NCBI GenBank assembly: GCA_932294295.1
Contig: OW028582.1
Location: 5,389,515-5,453,514 of the forward strand
DNA: 64,000 nucleotides
From: Alitta virens
Lineage: Eukaryota; Annelida; Polychaeta; Phyllodocida; Nereididae
Reading direction: 5' to 3'
Shown here: one piece after another, positions 1 to 13,400 of the stretch
Position numbering within the stretch: position 1 is the first letter of the stretch
Layout: each line of letters begins with the position of its first letter
Position numbers and translations under genes: made by a program
Notes under the pieces: generated by a model
What the model was told of the DNA's origin: nothing
The model's input: only the letters and a program-made list of their open reading frames with translations
The model's database searches: none

Positions 1-3000
1 TCAACAACACGGCCAAGCGAAATGTCACCTGAATCCGGGTCGGGGCCGGGAACAAAGATGTGCCTGTTGTTCCAGACGAGTGCCACTCACTCAACCCCAC
101 AGCCAAGTCCAGTCGGCTGGACTTTCATGGATCCAAACGCGGCACCCGGATGTGTCTGAGAAGTGTCAGCTGCCTAACGTAACTTCTGAAACCTTGTACA
201 AGCTTGGAACTCTAGTCCGATGCAGTTCTGGCACAACCAGGTCAATTTCGCCATCTGGTGTGCCACAACGGGCTGCGGCGTGTCAGCGCATGATTACCTG
301 ACGGCACCAGACCAACTCCTGCAGCTGTACTATGCTCGACCAAAAACCAAAACCCCCCAATGACGGCGATAACGATGTCATTGTGCATCTGAAATTCACA
401 GCCACCCTGAATTCCACGCAACCCCCACAGGACAGACCATGGGCCAGAACCTCAGTCGAACCACTGTGAAGAAGACGACAACGATAGCGACGTCTTTTAC
501 TGCTACAAATTCTTCAACACCACGGCCAAGCGAAATGTCACCTGAATCCGGGTCGGGGCCGGGAACAAAGATGAGCCTGTTGTTCCAGACGAGTGCCACT
601 CACTCAACCCCACAGCCAAGTCCAGTCGGCTGGACTTTCATGGATCCAAACGCGGCACCCGGATGTGTCTGAGAAGTGTCAGCTGCCTAACGTTACTTCT
701 GAAACCTTGGACAAGCTTGGAACTCTAGTCCGATGCAGTTCTGGCACAACCAGGTCAATTTCGCCATCTGGTGTGCCACAACGGGCTGCGGCGTGTCAGC
801 GCATGATTACCTGACGGCACCAGACCAACTCCTGCAGCTGTACTATACCTCATACACGCGTACTACCAGACAAGGCAGATTCTGGACGAGATACAGGCTC
901 CAATTGTGATATATAGCAGAGCTAATAATGACTGCAAGTCAATACGGATGCAAGGTCAACCCATACAGGCTCCTCCGGGATCCCCTTGTTGTGTAAGGTG
1001 TGCGCCAGTCAGTTGTAGTGACGAACAACCCGAGCGTGCTCGACCAAAATCCAAAACCCCCAATGACGGCGCCCACTATATCATTGTGCATCTGAAATTC
1101 ACAGCCACCCTGAATTCCACGCAACCCCCACAGGACAGACCATGGTCCAGAACCTCGGCCGAACCACTGTGAAGAAGACTACAACGACAGCGACGTCTTT
1201 CACTGCTACAAAGTCTTCAACACCACGGCCAAGCGAAATGTCACCTGAATCCGGGTCGGGGCCGGGAACAAAGATGAGCCTGTTGTTCCAGACGAGTGCC
1301 ACTCACTCAACCCCACAGCCAAGTCCAGTCGGCTGGACTTTCATGGATCCAAACGCGCACCCGGATGTGTCTGAGAAGTGTCAGCTGGCTAACGTTACTT
1401 CTGAAACCTTGGACAAGCTTGGAACTCTAGTCCGATGCAGTTCTGGCACAACCAGGTCAATTTCGCCATCTGGTGTGCCACAACGGGCTGCGGCGTGTCA
1501 GCGCATGATTACCTGACGGCACCAGACCAACTCCTGCAGCTGTACTATACCTCATACACGCGTACTACCAGACAAGGCAGATTCTGGACGAGATACAGGC
1601 TCCAATTGTGATATATAGCAGAGCTAATAATGACTGCAAGTCAATACGGATGCAAGGTCAACCCATACAGGCTCCTCCGGGATCCCCTTGTTGTGTAAGG
1701 TGTGCGCCAGTCAGTTGTAGTGACGAACAACCCGAGCGTGCTCGACCAAAATCCAAAACCCCCAATGACGGCGCCCACGATGTCATTGTGCATCTGAAAT
1801 TCACAGCCACCCTGAATTCCACGCAACCCCCACAGGAGAGACCATGGTCCAGAACCTCGGCCGAACCACTGTGAAGAAGACTACAACGACAGCGACGTCT
1901 TTCACTGCTACAAAGTCTTCAACACCACAGCCAAGCAAAATGTCACCTGAATCCGGGTCGGGGCCGGGAACAAAGATGAGCCTGTTGTTCCAGACGAGTG
2001 CCACTCACTCAACCCCACAGCCAAGTCCAGTCGGCTGGACTTTCATGGATCCAAACGCGGCACCCGGATGTGTCTGAGAAGTGTCAGCTGCCTAACGTTA
2101 CTTCTGAAACCTTGGACAAGCTTGGAACTCTAGTCCGATGCAGTTCTGGCACAACCAGGTCAATTTCGCCATCTGGTGTGCCACAACGGGCTGCGGCGTG
2201 TCAGCGCATGATTACCTGACGGCACCAGACCAACTCCTGCAGCTGTACTATACCTCATACACGCATACTACCAGACAAGGCAGATTCTGGACGAGATACA
2301 GGCTCCAATTGTGATATATAGCAGAGCTAATAATGACTGCAAGTCAATACGGATGCAAGGTCAACCCATACAGGCTCCTCCGGGATCCCCTTGTTGTGTA
2401 AGGTGTGCGCCAGTCAGTTGTAGTGACGAACAACCCGAGCGTGCTTGACCAAAATCCAAAACCCCCAATGACGGCGCCCACTATATCATTGTGCATCTGA
2501 AATTCACAGCCACCCTGAATTCCACGCAACCCCCACAGGACAGACCATGGTCCAGAACCTCGGCCGAACCACTGTGAAGAAGACTACAACGACAGCGACG
2601 TCTTTCACTGCTACAAAGTCTTCAACACCACGGCCAAGCGAAATGTCACCTGAATCCGGGTCGGGGCCGGGAACAAAGATGAGCCTGTTGTTCCAGACGA
2701 GTGCCACTCACTCAACCCCACAGCCAAGTCCAGTCGGCTGGACTTTCATGGATCCAAACGCGCACCCGGATGTGTCTGAGAAGTGTCAGCTGCCTAACGT
2801 TACTTCTGAAACCTTGGACAAGCTTGGAACTCTAGTCCGATGCAGTTCTGGCACAACCAGGTCAATTTCGCCATCTGGTGTGCCACAACGGGCTGCGGCG
2901 TGTCAGCGCATGATTACCTGACGGCACCAGACCAACTCCTGCAGCTGTACTATACCTCATACACGCGTACTACCAGACAAGGCAGATTCTGGACGAGATA

Positions 3001-3012
3001 CAGGCTCCAATT

Positions 3013-6000
3013 GTGATATATAGCAGAGCTAATAATGACTGCAAGTCAATACGGATGCAAGGTCAACCCATACAGGCTCCTCCGGGATCCCCTTGTTGTG
3101 TAAGGTGTGCGCCAGTCAGTTGTAGTGACGAACAACCCGAGCGTGCTCGACCAAAATCCAAAACCCCCAATGACGGCGCCCACGATGTCATTGTGCATCT
3201 GAAATTCACAGCCACCCTGAATTCCACGCAACCCCCACAGGAGAGACCATGGTCCAGAACCTCGGCCGAACCACTGTGAAGAAGACTACAACGACAGCGA
3301 CGTCTTTCACTGCTACAAAGTCTTCAACACCACAGCCAAGCAAAATGTCACCTGAATCCGGGTCGGGGCCGTGAACAAAGATGAGCCTGTTGTTCCAGAC
3401 GAGTGCCACTCACTCAACCCCACAGCCAAGTCCAGTCGGCTGGACTTCCATGGATCCAAACGCGGCACCCGGATGTGTCTGAGAAGTGTCAGCTGCCTAA
3501 CGTAACTTCTGAAACCTTGTACAAGCTTGGAACTCTAGTCCGATGCAGTTCTGGCACAACCAGGTCAATTTCGCCATCTGGTGTGCCACAACGGGCTGCG
3601 GCGTGTCAGCGCATGATTACCTGTCCGCACCAGACCAAGTCCTGCAGCGGTAGTATACCTCATACACGCTTACTACCAGACAAGGCAGATTCTTGACGAG
3701 ATAAGGCTCCAATTGTGATATATAGCAGAGCTAAGAATGACTGCAAGTCAATACGGATGCAGGGTCAACCCATACAGGCTCCTCAGGGACCCCCTTGTTG
3801 TGTAAAGTGTGCACCAGTCAATTGTAGTGATGAACAACCCGAGCGTGCTCGACCAAAATCCAAAACCCCCAATGACGGCGCCCACTATATCATTGTGCAT
3901 CTGAAATTCACAGCCACCCTGAATTCCACGCAACCCCCACTGGACAGACCATGGTCCAGAACCTCGGCCGAACCACTGTGAAGAAGACGACAACGACAGC
4001 GACGTCTTTCACTGCTACAAAGTCTTCAACACCACGGCCTAGCGAAATGTCACCTGAATCCGGGTCGGGGCCGGGAACAAAGTTGAGACTGTTGTTCCAG
4101 ACGAGTGCCACTCACTCAACCCCACAGCCAAGTCCAGTCGGCTGGACTTTCATGGATCCAAACACGGCACCCGGATGTGTCTGAGAAGTGTCAGCTGCCT
4201 AATGTTACTTCTGAAACCTTGGACAAGCTTGGAACTCTAGTCCGATGCAGTTCTGGCACAACCAGGTCAATTTCGCCATCTGGTGTGCCACAACGGGCTG
4301 CGGCGTGTCAGCGCATGATTACCTGACGGCACAAGACCAACTCCTGCAGCTGTACTATACCTCATACACGCGTACTACCAGACAAGGCAGATTCTGGACG
4401 AGATACAGGCTCCAATTGTGATATATAGCAGAGCTAATAATGACTGCAAGTCAATACGGATGCAAGGTCAACCCATACAGGCTCCTCCGGGATCCCCTTG
4501 TTGTGTAAGGTGTGCGCCAGTCAGTTGTAGTGACGAACAACCCGAGCGTGCTCGACCAAAAACCAAAACCCCCCAATGACGGCGATAACGATGTCATTGT
4601 GCATCTGAAATTCACAGCCACCCTGAATTCCACGCAACCCCCACAGGACAGACCATGGTCCAGAACCTCGGCCGAACCACTGTGAAGAAGACGACAACGA
4701 CAGCGACGTCTTTCACTGCTACAAAGTCTTCAACACCACGGCCAAGCGAATTGTCACCTGAATCCGGGTCGGGGCCGGGAACAAAGATGAGCCTGTTGTT
4801 CCAGACGAGTGCCACTCACTCAACCCCACAGCCAAGTCCAGTCGGCTGGACTTTCATGGATCCAAACGCGGCACCCGGATGTGTCTGAGAAGTGTCAGCT
4901 GCCTAACGTTACTTCTGAAACCTTGGACAAGCTTGGAACTCTAGTCCGATGCAGTTCTGGCACAACCAGGTCAATTTCGCCATCTGGTGTGCCACAACGG
5001 GCTGCGGCGTGTCAGCGCATGATTACCTGACGGCACCAGACCAACTCCTGCAGCTGTACTATACCTCATACACGCGTACTACCAGACAAGGCAGATTCTG
5101 GACGAGATACAGGCTCCAATTGTGATATATAGCAGAGCTAATAATGACTGCAAGTCAATACGGATGCAAGGTCAACCCATACAGGCTCCTCCGGGATCCC
5201 CTTGTTGTGTAAGGTGTGCGCCAGTCAGTTGTAGTGACGAACAACCCGAGCGTGCTCGACCAAAATCCAAAACCCCCAATGACGGCGCCCACGATGTCAT
5301 TGTGCATCTGAAATTCACAGCCACCCTGAATTCCACGCAACCCCCACAGGAGAGACCATGGTCCAGAACCTCGGCCGAACCACTGTGAAGAAGACTACAA
5401 CGACAGCGACGTCTTTCACTGCTACAAAGTCTTCAACACCACAGCCAAGCAAAATGTCACCTGAATCCGGGTCGGGGCCGTGAACAAAGATGAGCCTGTT
5501 GTTCCAGACGAGTGCCACTCACTCAACCCCACAGCCAAGTCCAGTCGGCTGGACTTCCATGGATCCAAACGCGGCACCCGGATGTGTCTGAGAAGTGTCA
5601 GCTGCCTAACGTAACTTCTGAAACCTTGTACAAGCTTGGAACTCTAGTCCGATGCAGTTCTGGCACAACCAGGTCAATTTCGCCATCTGGTGTGCCACAA
5701 CGGGCTGCGGCGTGTCAGCGCATGATTACCTGTCCGCACCAGACCAAGTCCTGCAGCGGTAGTATACCTCATACACGCTTACTACCAGACAAGGCAGATT
5801 CTTGACGAGATAAGGCTCCAATTGTGATATATAGCAGAGCTAAGAATGACTGCAAGTCAATACGGATGCAGGGTCAACCCATACAGGCTCCTCAGGGACC
5901 CCCTTGTTGTGTAAAGTGTGCACCAGTCAATTGTAGTGATGAACAACCCGAGCGTGCTCGACCAAAATCCAAAACCCCCAATGACGGCGCCCACTATATC

Positions 6001-7230
6001 ATTGTGCATCTGAAATTCACAGCCACCCTGAATTCCACGCAACCCCCACTGGACAGACCATGGTCCAGAACCTCGGCCGAACCACTGTGAAGAAGACGAC
6101 AACGACAGCGACGTCTTTCACTGCTACAAAGTCTTCAACACCACGGCCTAGCGAAATGTCACCTGAATCCGGGTCGGGGCCGGGAACAAAGTTGAGACTG
6201 TTGTTCCAGACGAGTGCCACTCACTCAACCCCACAGCCAAGTCCAGTCGGCTGGACTTTCATGGATCCAAACACGGCACCCGGATGTGTCTGAGAAGTGT
6301 CAGCTGCCTAATGTTACTTCTGAAACCTTGGACAAGCTTGGAACTCTAGTCCGATGCAGTTCTGGCACAACCAGGTCAATTTCGCCATCTGGTGTGCCAC
6401 AACGGGCTGCGGCGTGTCAGCGCATGATTACCTGACGGCACAAGACCAACTCCTGCAGCTGTACTATACCTCATACACGCGTACTACCAGACAAGGCAGA
6501 TTCTGGACGAGATACAGGCTCCAATTGTGATATATAGCAGAGCTAATAATGACTGCAAGTCAATACGGATGCAAGGTCAACCCATACAGGCTCCTCCGGG
6601 ATCCCCTTGTTGTGTAAGGTGTGCGCCAGTCAGTTGTAGTGACGAACAACCCGAGCGTGCTCGACCAAAAACCAAAACCCCCCAATGACGGCGATAACGA
6701 TGTCATTGTGCATCTGAAATTCACAGCCACCCTGAATTCCACGCAACCCCCACAGGACAGACCATGGTCCAGAACCTCGGCCGAACCACTGTGAAGAAGA
6801 CGACAACGACAGCGACGTCTTTCACTGCTACAAAGTCTTCAACACCACGGCCAAGCGAATTGTCACCTGAATCCGGGTCGGGGCCGGGAACAAAGATGAG
6901 CCTGTTGTTCCAGACGAGTGCCACTCACTCAACCCCACAGCCAAGTCCAGTCGGCTGGACTTTCATGGATCCAAACGCGGCACCCGGATGTGTCTGAGAA
7001 GTGTCAGCTGCCTAACGTTACTTCTGAAACCTTGGACAAGCTTGGAACTCTAGTCCGATGCAGTTCTGGCACAACCAGGTCAATTTCGCCATCTGGTGTG
7101 CCACAACGGGCTGCGGCGTGTCAGCGCATGATTACCTGACGGCACCAGACCAACTCCTGCAGCTGTACTATACCTCATACACGCGTACTACCAGACAAGG
7201 CAGATTCTGGACGAGATACAGGCTCCAATT
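3013..7230 (+). repeat. Tandem 3-monomer block (2,109 bp x 2)
   Basis: The three monomers at about 3,013-5,121 are followed directly by a near-identical block at about 5,122-7,230. Shared private variants mark them: GTGAAC in place of GGGAAC near 3,371 and 5,480, and matching sets of reading frames at a constant offset of 2,109. The match fades just after 7,230. This is a local duplication inside the larger 10-monomer period. Confidence 0.85.
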
Positions 7231-10200
7231 GTGATATATAGCAGAGCTAATAATGACTGCAAGTCAATACGGATGCAAGGTCAACCCATACAGGCTCCTC
7301 AGGGATCCCCTTGTTGTGTAAGGTGTGCGCCAGTCAGTTGTAGTGACGAACAACCCGAGCGTGCTCGACCAAAATCCAAAACCCCCAATGACGGCGCCCA
7401 CTATATCATTGTGCATCTGAAATTCACAGCCACCCTGAATGCCACGCAACCCCCACAGGACAGACCATGGTCCAGAACCTCGGCCGAACCACTGTGAAGA
7501 AGACTACAACGACAGCGACGTCTTTCACTGCTACAAAGTCATTAACACCACAGCCAAGCGAAATGTCACCTGAATCCGGGTCGGGGCCGGGAACAAAGAT
7601 GAGCCTGTTGTTCCAGACGAGTGCCACTCACTCAACCCCACAGCCAAGTCCAGTCGGCTGGACTTCCATGGATCCAAACGCGGCACCCGGATGTGTCTGA
7701 GAAGTGTCAGCTGCCTAACGTAACTTCTGAAACCTTGTACAAGCTTGGAACTCTAGTCCGATGCAGTTCTGGCACAACCAGGTTAATTTCGCCATCTCGT
7801 GTGCCACAACAGGCTGCGGCGTGTCAGCGCATGATTACCTGTCCGCACCAGACCAAGTCCTGCAGCGGTAGGATACCTCATACACGCTTACTACCAGACA
7901 AGGCAGATTCTTGAAGAGATAAGGCTCCAATTGTGATATATAGCAGAGCTAATAATGACTGCAAGTCAATACGGATGCAGGGTCAACCCATACAGGCTCC
8001 TCAGGGATCCCCTTGTTGTGTAAAGTGTGCACCAGTCAATTGTAGTGATGAACAACCCGAGCGTGCTCGACCAAAAACCAAAACCCCCCAATGACGGCGA
8101 TAACGATGTCATTGTGTATCTGAAATTCACAGCCACCCTGAATTCCACGCAACCCCCACAGGACAGACCATGGTCCAGAACCTCGGCCGAACCACTGTGA
8201 AGAAGACTACAACGACAGCGACGTCTTTCACTGCTACAAAGTCTTCAACACCACGGCCTAGCGAAATGTCACCTGAATCCGGGTCGGGGCCGGGAACAAA
8301 GTTGAGACTGTTGTTCCAGACGAGTGCCACTCACTCAACCCCACAGCCAAGTCCAGTCCGCTGGACTTTCATGGATCCAAACACGGCACCCGGATGTGTC
8401 TGAGAAGTGTCAGCTGCCTAATGTTACTTCTGAAACCTTGGACAAGCTTGGAACTCTAGTCCGCTGCAGTTCTGGCACAACCAGGTCAATTTCGCCATCT
8501 GGTGTGCCACAACGGGCTGCGGCGTGTCAGCGCATGATTACCTGACGGCACAAGACCAACTCCTGCAGCTGTACTATACCTCATACACGCGTACTACCAG
8601 ACAAGGCAGATTCTGGACGAGATACAGGCTCCAATTGTGATATATAGCAGAGCTAATAATGACTGCAAGTCAATACGGATGCAAGGTCAACCCATACAGG
8701 CTCCTCCGGGATCCCCTTGTTGTGTAAGGTGTGCGCCAGTCAGTTGTAGTGACGAACAACCCGAGCGTGCTCGACCAAAAACCAAAACCCCCCAATGACG
8801 GCGATAACGATGTCATTGTGCATCTGAAATTCACAGCCACCCTGAATTCCACGCAACCCCCACAGGACAGACCATGGTCCAGAACCTCGGCCGAACCACT
8901 GTGAAGAAGATGACAACGACAGCGACGTCTTTCACTGCTACAAAGTCTTCAACACCACGGCCAAGCGAATTGTCACCTGAATCCGGGTCGGGGCCGGGAA
9001 CAAAGATGAGCCTGTTGTTCCAGACGAGTGCCACTCACTCAACCCCACAGCCAAGTCCAGTCGGCTGGACTTCCATGGATCCAAACGCGGCACCCGGATG
9101 TGTCTGAGAAGTGTCAGCTGCCTAACGTAACTTCTGAAACCTTGTACAAGCTTGGAACTCTAGTCCGATGCAGTTGTGGCACAACCAGGTTAATTTCGCC
9201 ATCTGGTGTGCCACAACGGGCTGCGGCGTGTCAGCGCATGATTACCTGTCCGCACCAGACCAAGTCCTGCAGCGGTAGTATACCTCATACACGCTTACTA
9301 CCAGACAAGGCAGATTCTTGAAGAGATAAGGCTCCAATTGTGATATATAGCAGAGCTAAGAATGACTGCAAGTCAATACGGATGCAGGGTCAACCCATAC
9401 AGGCTCCTCAGGGACCCCCTTGTTGTGTAAAGTGTGCACCAGTCAATTGTAGTGATGAACAACCCGAGCGTGCTCGACCAAAAACCAAAACCCCCCAATG
9501 ACGGCGATAACGATGTCATTGTGCATCTGAAATTCACAGCCACCCTGAATTCCACGCAACCCCCACAGGACAGACCATGGTCCAGAACCTCGGCCGAACC
9601 ACTGTGAAGAAGACTACAACGACAGCGACGTCTTTCACTGCTACAAAGTCTTCAACACCACGGGCAAGCGAAATGTCACCTGAATCCGGGTCGGGGCCGG
9701 GAACAAAGATGAGCCTGTTGTTCCAGACGAGTGCCACTCACTCAACCCCACAGCCAAGTCCAGTCGGCTGGACTTTCATGGATCCAAACGCGCACCCGGA
9801 TGTGTCTGAGAAGTGTCAGCTGCCTAACGTTACTTCTGAAACCTTGGACAAGCTTGGAACTCTAGTCCGATGCAGTTCTGGCACAACCAGGTCAATTTCG
9901 CCATCTGGTGTGCCACAACGGGCTGCGGCGTGTCAGCGCATGATTACCTGACGGCACCAGACCAACTCCTGCAGCTGTACTATACCTCATACACGCGTAC
10001 TACCAGACAAGGCAGATTCTGGACGAGATACAGGCTCCAATTGTGATATATAGCAGAGCTAATAATGACTGCAAGTCAATACGGATGCAAGGTCAACCCA
10101 TACAGGCTCCTCCGGGATCCCCTTGTTGTGTAAGGTGTGCGCCAGTCAGTTGTAGTGACGAACAACCCGAGCGTGCTCGACCAAAATCCAAAACCCCCAA

Positions 10201-10400
10201 TGACGGCGCCCACGATGTCATTGTGCATCTGAAATTCACAGCCACCCTGAATTCCACGCAACCCCCACAGGACAGACCATGGTCCAGAACCTCGGCCGAA
10301 CCACTGTGAAGAAGACTACAACGACAGCGACGTCTTTCACTGCTACAAAGTCTTCAACACCACAGCCAAGCAAAATGTCACCTGAATCCGGGTCGGGGCC
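3371..10400 (+). repeat. Higher-order repeat of 10 monomers (7,030 bp), copy A
   Basis: Every recognisable variant in this block reappears exactly 7,030 bases downstream. Examples are GTGAAC at 3,371 and 10,401, GCCACGCAA in place of TCCACGCAA near 7,440 and 14,470, and CGGGCAAGCG near 9,661 and 16,691. The block contains the 3-monomer duplication. I saw only two differences from copy B, near 7,810 (CAACAGG versus CAACGGG) and near 8,008 (GGGATCC versus GGGACCC). Confidence 0.88.
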
Positions 10401-13400
10401 GTGAACAAAGATGAGCCTGTTGTTCCAGACGAGTGCCACTCACTCAACCCCACAGCCAAGTCCAGTCGGCTGGACTTCCATGGATCCAAACGCGGCACCC
10501 GGATGTGTCTGAGAAGTGTCAGCTGCCTAACGTAACTTCTGAAACCTTGTACAAGCTTGGAACTCTAGTCCGATGCAGTTCTGGCACAACCAGGTCAATT
10601 TCGCCATCTGGTGTGCCACAACGGGCTGCGGCGTGTCAGCGCATGATTACCTGTCCGCACCAGACCAAGTCCTGCAGCGGTAGTATACCTCATACACGCT
10701 TACTACCAGACAAGGCAGATTCTTGACGAGATAAGGCTCCAATTGTGATATATAGCAGAGCTAAGAATGACTGCAAGTCAATACGGATGCAGGGTCAACC
10801 CATACAGGCTCCTCAGGGACCCCCTTGTTGTGTAAAGTGTGCACCAGTCAATTGTAGTGATGAACAACCCGAGCGTGCTCGACCAAAATCCAAAACCCCC
10901 AATGACGGCGCCCACTATATCATTGTGCATCTGAAATTCACAGCCACCCTGAATTCCACGCAACCCCCACTGGACAGACCATGGTCCAGAACCTCGGCCG
11001 AACCACTGTGAAGAAGACGACAACGACAGCGACGTCTTTCACTGCTACAAAGTCTTCAACACCACGGCCTAGCGAAATGTCACCTGAATCCGGGTCGGGG
11101 CCGGGAACAAAGTTGAGACTGTTGTTCCAGACGAGTGCCACTCACTCAACCCCACAGCCAAGTCCAGTCGGCTGGACTTTCATGGATCCAAACACGGCAC
11201 CCGGATGTGTCTGAGAAGTGTCAGCTGCCTAATGTTACTTCTGAAACCTTGGACAAGCTTGGAACTCTAGTCCGATGCAGTTCTGGCACAACCAGGTCAA
11301 TTTCGCCATCTGGTGTGCCACAACGGGCTGCGGCGTGTCAGCGCATGATTACCTGACGGCACAAGACCAACTCCTGCAGCTGTACTATACCTCATACACG
11401 CGTACTACCAGACAAGGCAGATTCTGGACGAGATACAGGCTCCAATTGTGATATATAGCAGAGCTAATAATGACTGCAAGTCAATACGGATGCAAGGTCA
11501 ACCCATACAGGCTCCTCCGGGATCCCCTTGTTGTGTAAGGTGTGCGCCAGTCAGTTGTAGTGACGAACAACCCGAGCGTGCTCGACCAAAAACCAAAACC
11601 CCCCAATGACGGCGATAACGATGTCATTGTGCATCTGAAATTCACAGCCACCCTGAATTCCACGCAACCCCCACAGGACAGACCATGGTCCAGAACCTCG
11701 GCCGAACCACTGTGAAGAAGACGACAACGACAGCGACGTCTTTCACTGCTACAAAGTCTTCAACACCACGGCCAAGCGAATTGTCACCTGAATCCGGGTC
11801 GGGGCCGGGAACAAAGATGAGCCTGTTGTTCCAGACGAGTGCCACTCACTCAACCCCACAGCCAAGTCCAGTCGGCTGGACTTTCATGGATCCAAACGCG
11901 GCACCCGGATGTGTCTGAGAAGTGTCAGCTGCCTAACGTTACTTCTGAAACCTTGGACAAGCTTGGAACTCTAGTCCGATGCAGTTCTGGCACAACCAGG
12001 TCAATTTCGCCATCTGGTGTGCCACAACGGGCTGCGGCGTGTCAGCGCATGATTACCTGACGGCACCAGACCAACTCCTGCAGCTGTACTATACCTCATA
12101 CACGCGTACTACCAGACAAGGCAGATTCTGGACGAGATACAGGCTCCAATTGTGATATATAGCAGAGCTAATAATGACTGCAAGTCAATACGGATGCAAG
12201 GTCAACCCATACAGGCTCCTCCGGGATCCCCTTGTTGTGTAAGGTGTGCGCCAGTCAGTTGTAGTGACGAACAACCCGAGCGTGCTCGACCAAAATCCAA
12301 AACCCCCAATGACGGCGCCCACGATGTCATTGTGCATCTGAAATTCACAGCCACCCTGAATTCCACGCAACCCCCACAGGAGAGACCATGGTCCAGAACC
12401 TCGGCCGAACCACTGTGAAGAAGACTACAACGACAGCGACGTCTTTCACTGCTACAAAGTCTTCAACACCACAGCCAAGCAAAATGTCACCTGAATCCGG
12501 GTCGGGGCCGTGAACAAAGATGAGCCTGTTGTTCCAGACGAGTGCCACTCACTCAACCCCACAGCCAAGTCCAGTCGGCTGGACTTCCATGGATCCAAAC
12601 GCGGCACCCGGATGTGTCTGAGAAGTGTCAGCTGCCTAACGTAACTTCTGAAACCTTGTACAAGCTTGGAACTCTAGTCCGATGCAGTTCTGGCACAACC
12701 AGGTCAATTTCGCCATCTGGTGTGCCACAACGGGCTGCGGCGTGTCAGCGCATGATTACCTGTCCGCACCAGACCAAGTCCTGCAGCGGTAGTATACCTC
12801 ATACACGCTTACTACCAGACAAGGCAGATTCTTGACGAGATAAGGCTCCAATTGTGATATATAGCAGAGCTAAGAATGACTGCAAGTCAATACGGATGCA
12901 GGGTCAACCCATACAGGCTCCTCAGGGACCCCCTTGTTGTGTAAAGTGTGCACCAGTCAATTGTAGTGATGAACAACCCGAGCGTGCTCGACCAAAATCC
13001 AAAACCCCCAATGACGGCGCCCACTATATCATTGTGCATCTGAAATTCACAGCCACCCTGAATTCCACGCAACCCCCACTGGACAGACCATGGTCCAGAA
13101 CCTCGGCCGAACCACTGTGAAGAAGACGACAACGACAGCGACGTCTTTCACTGCTACAAAGTCTTCAACACCACGGCCTAGCGAAATGTCACCTGAATCC
13201 GGGTCGGGGCCGGGAACAAAGTTGAGACTGTTGTTCCAGACGAGTGCCACTCACTCAACCCCACAGCCAAGTCCAGTCGGCTGGACTTTCATGGATCCAA
13301 ACACGGCACCCGGATGTGTCTGAGAAGTGTCAGCTGCCTAATGTTACTTCTGAAACCTTGGACAAGCTTGGAACTCTAGTCCGATGCAGTTCTGGCACAA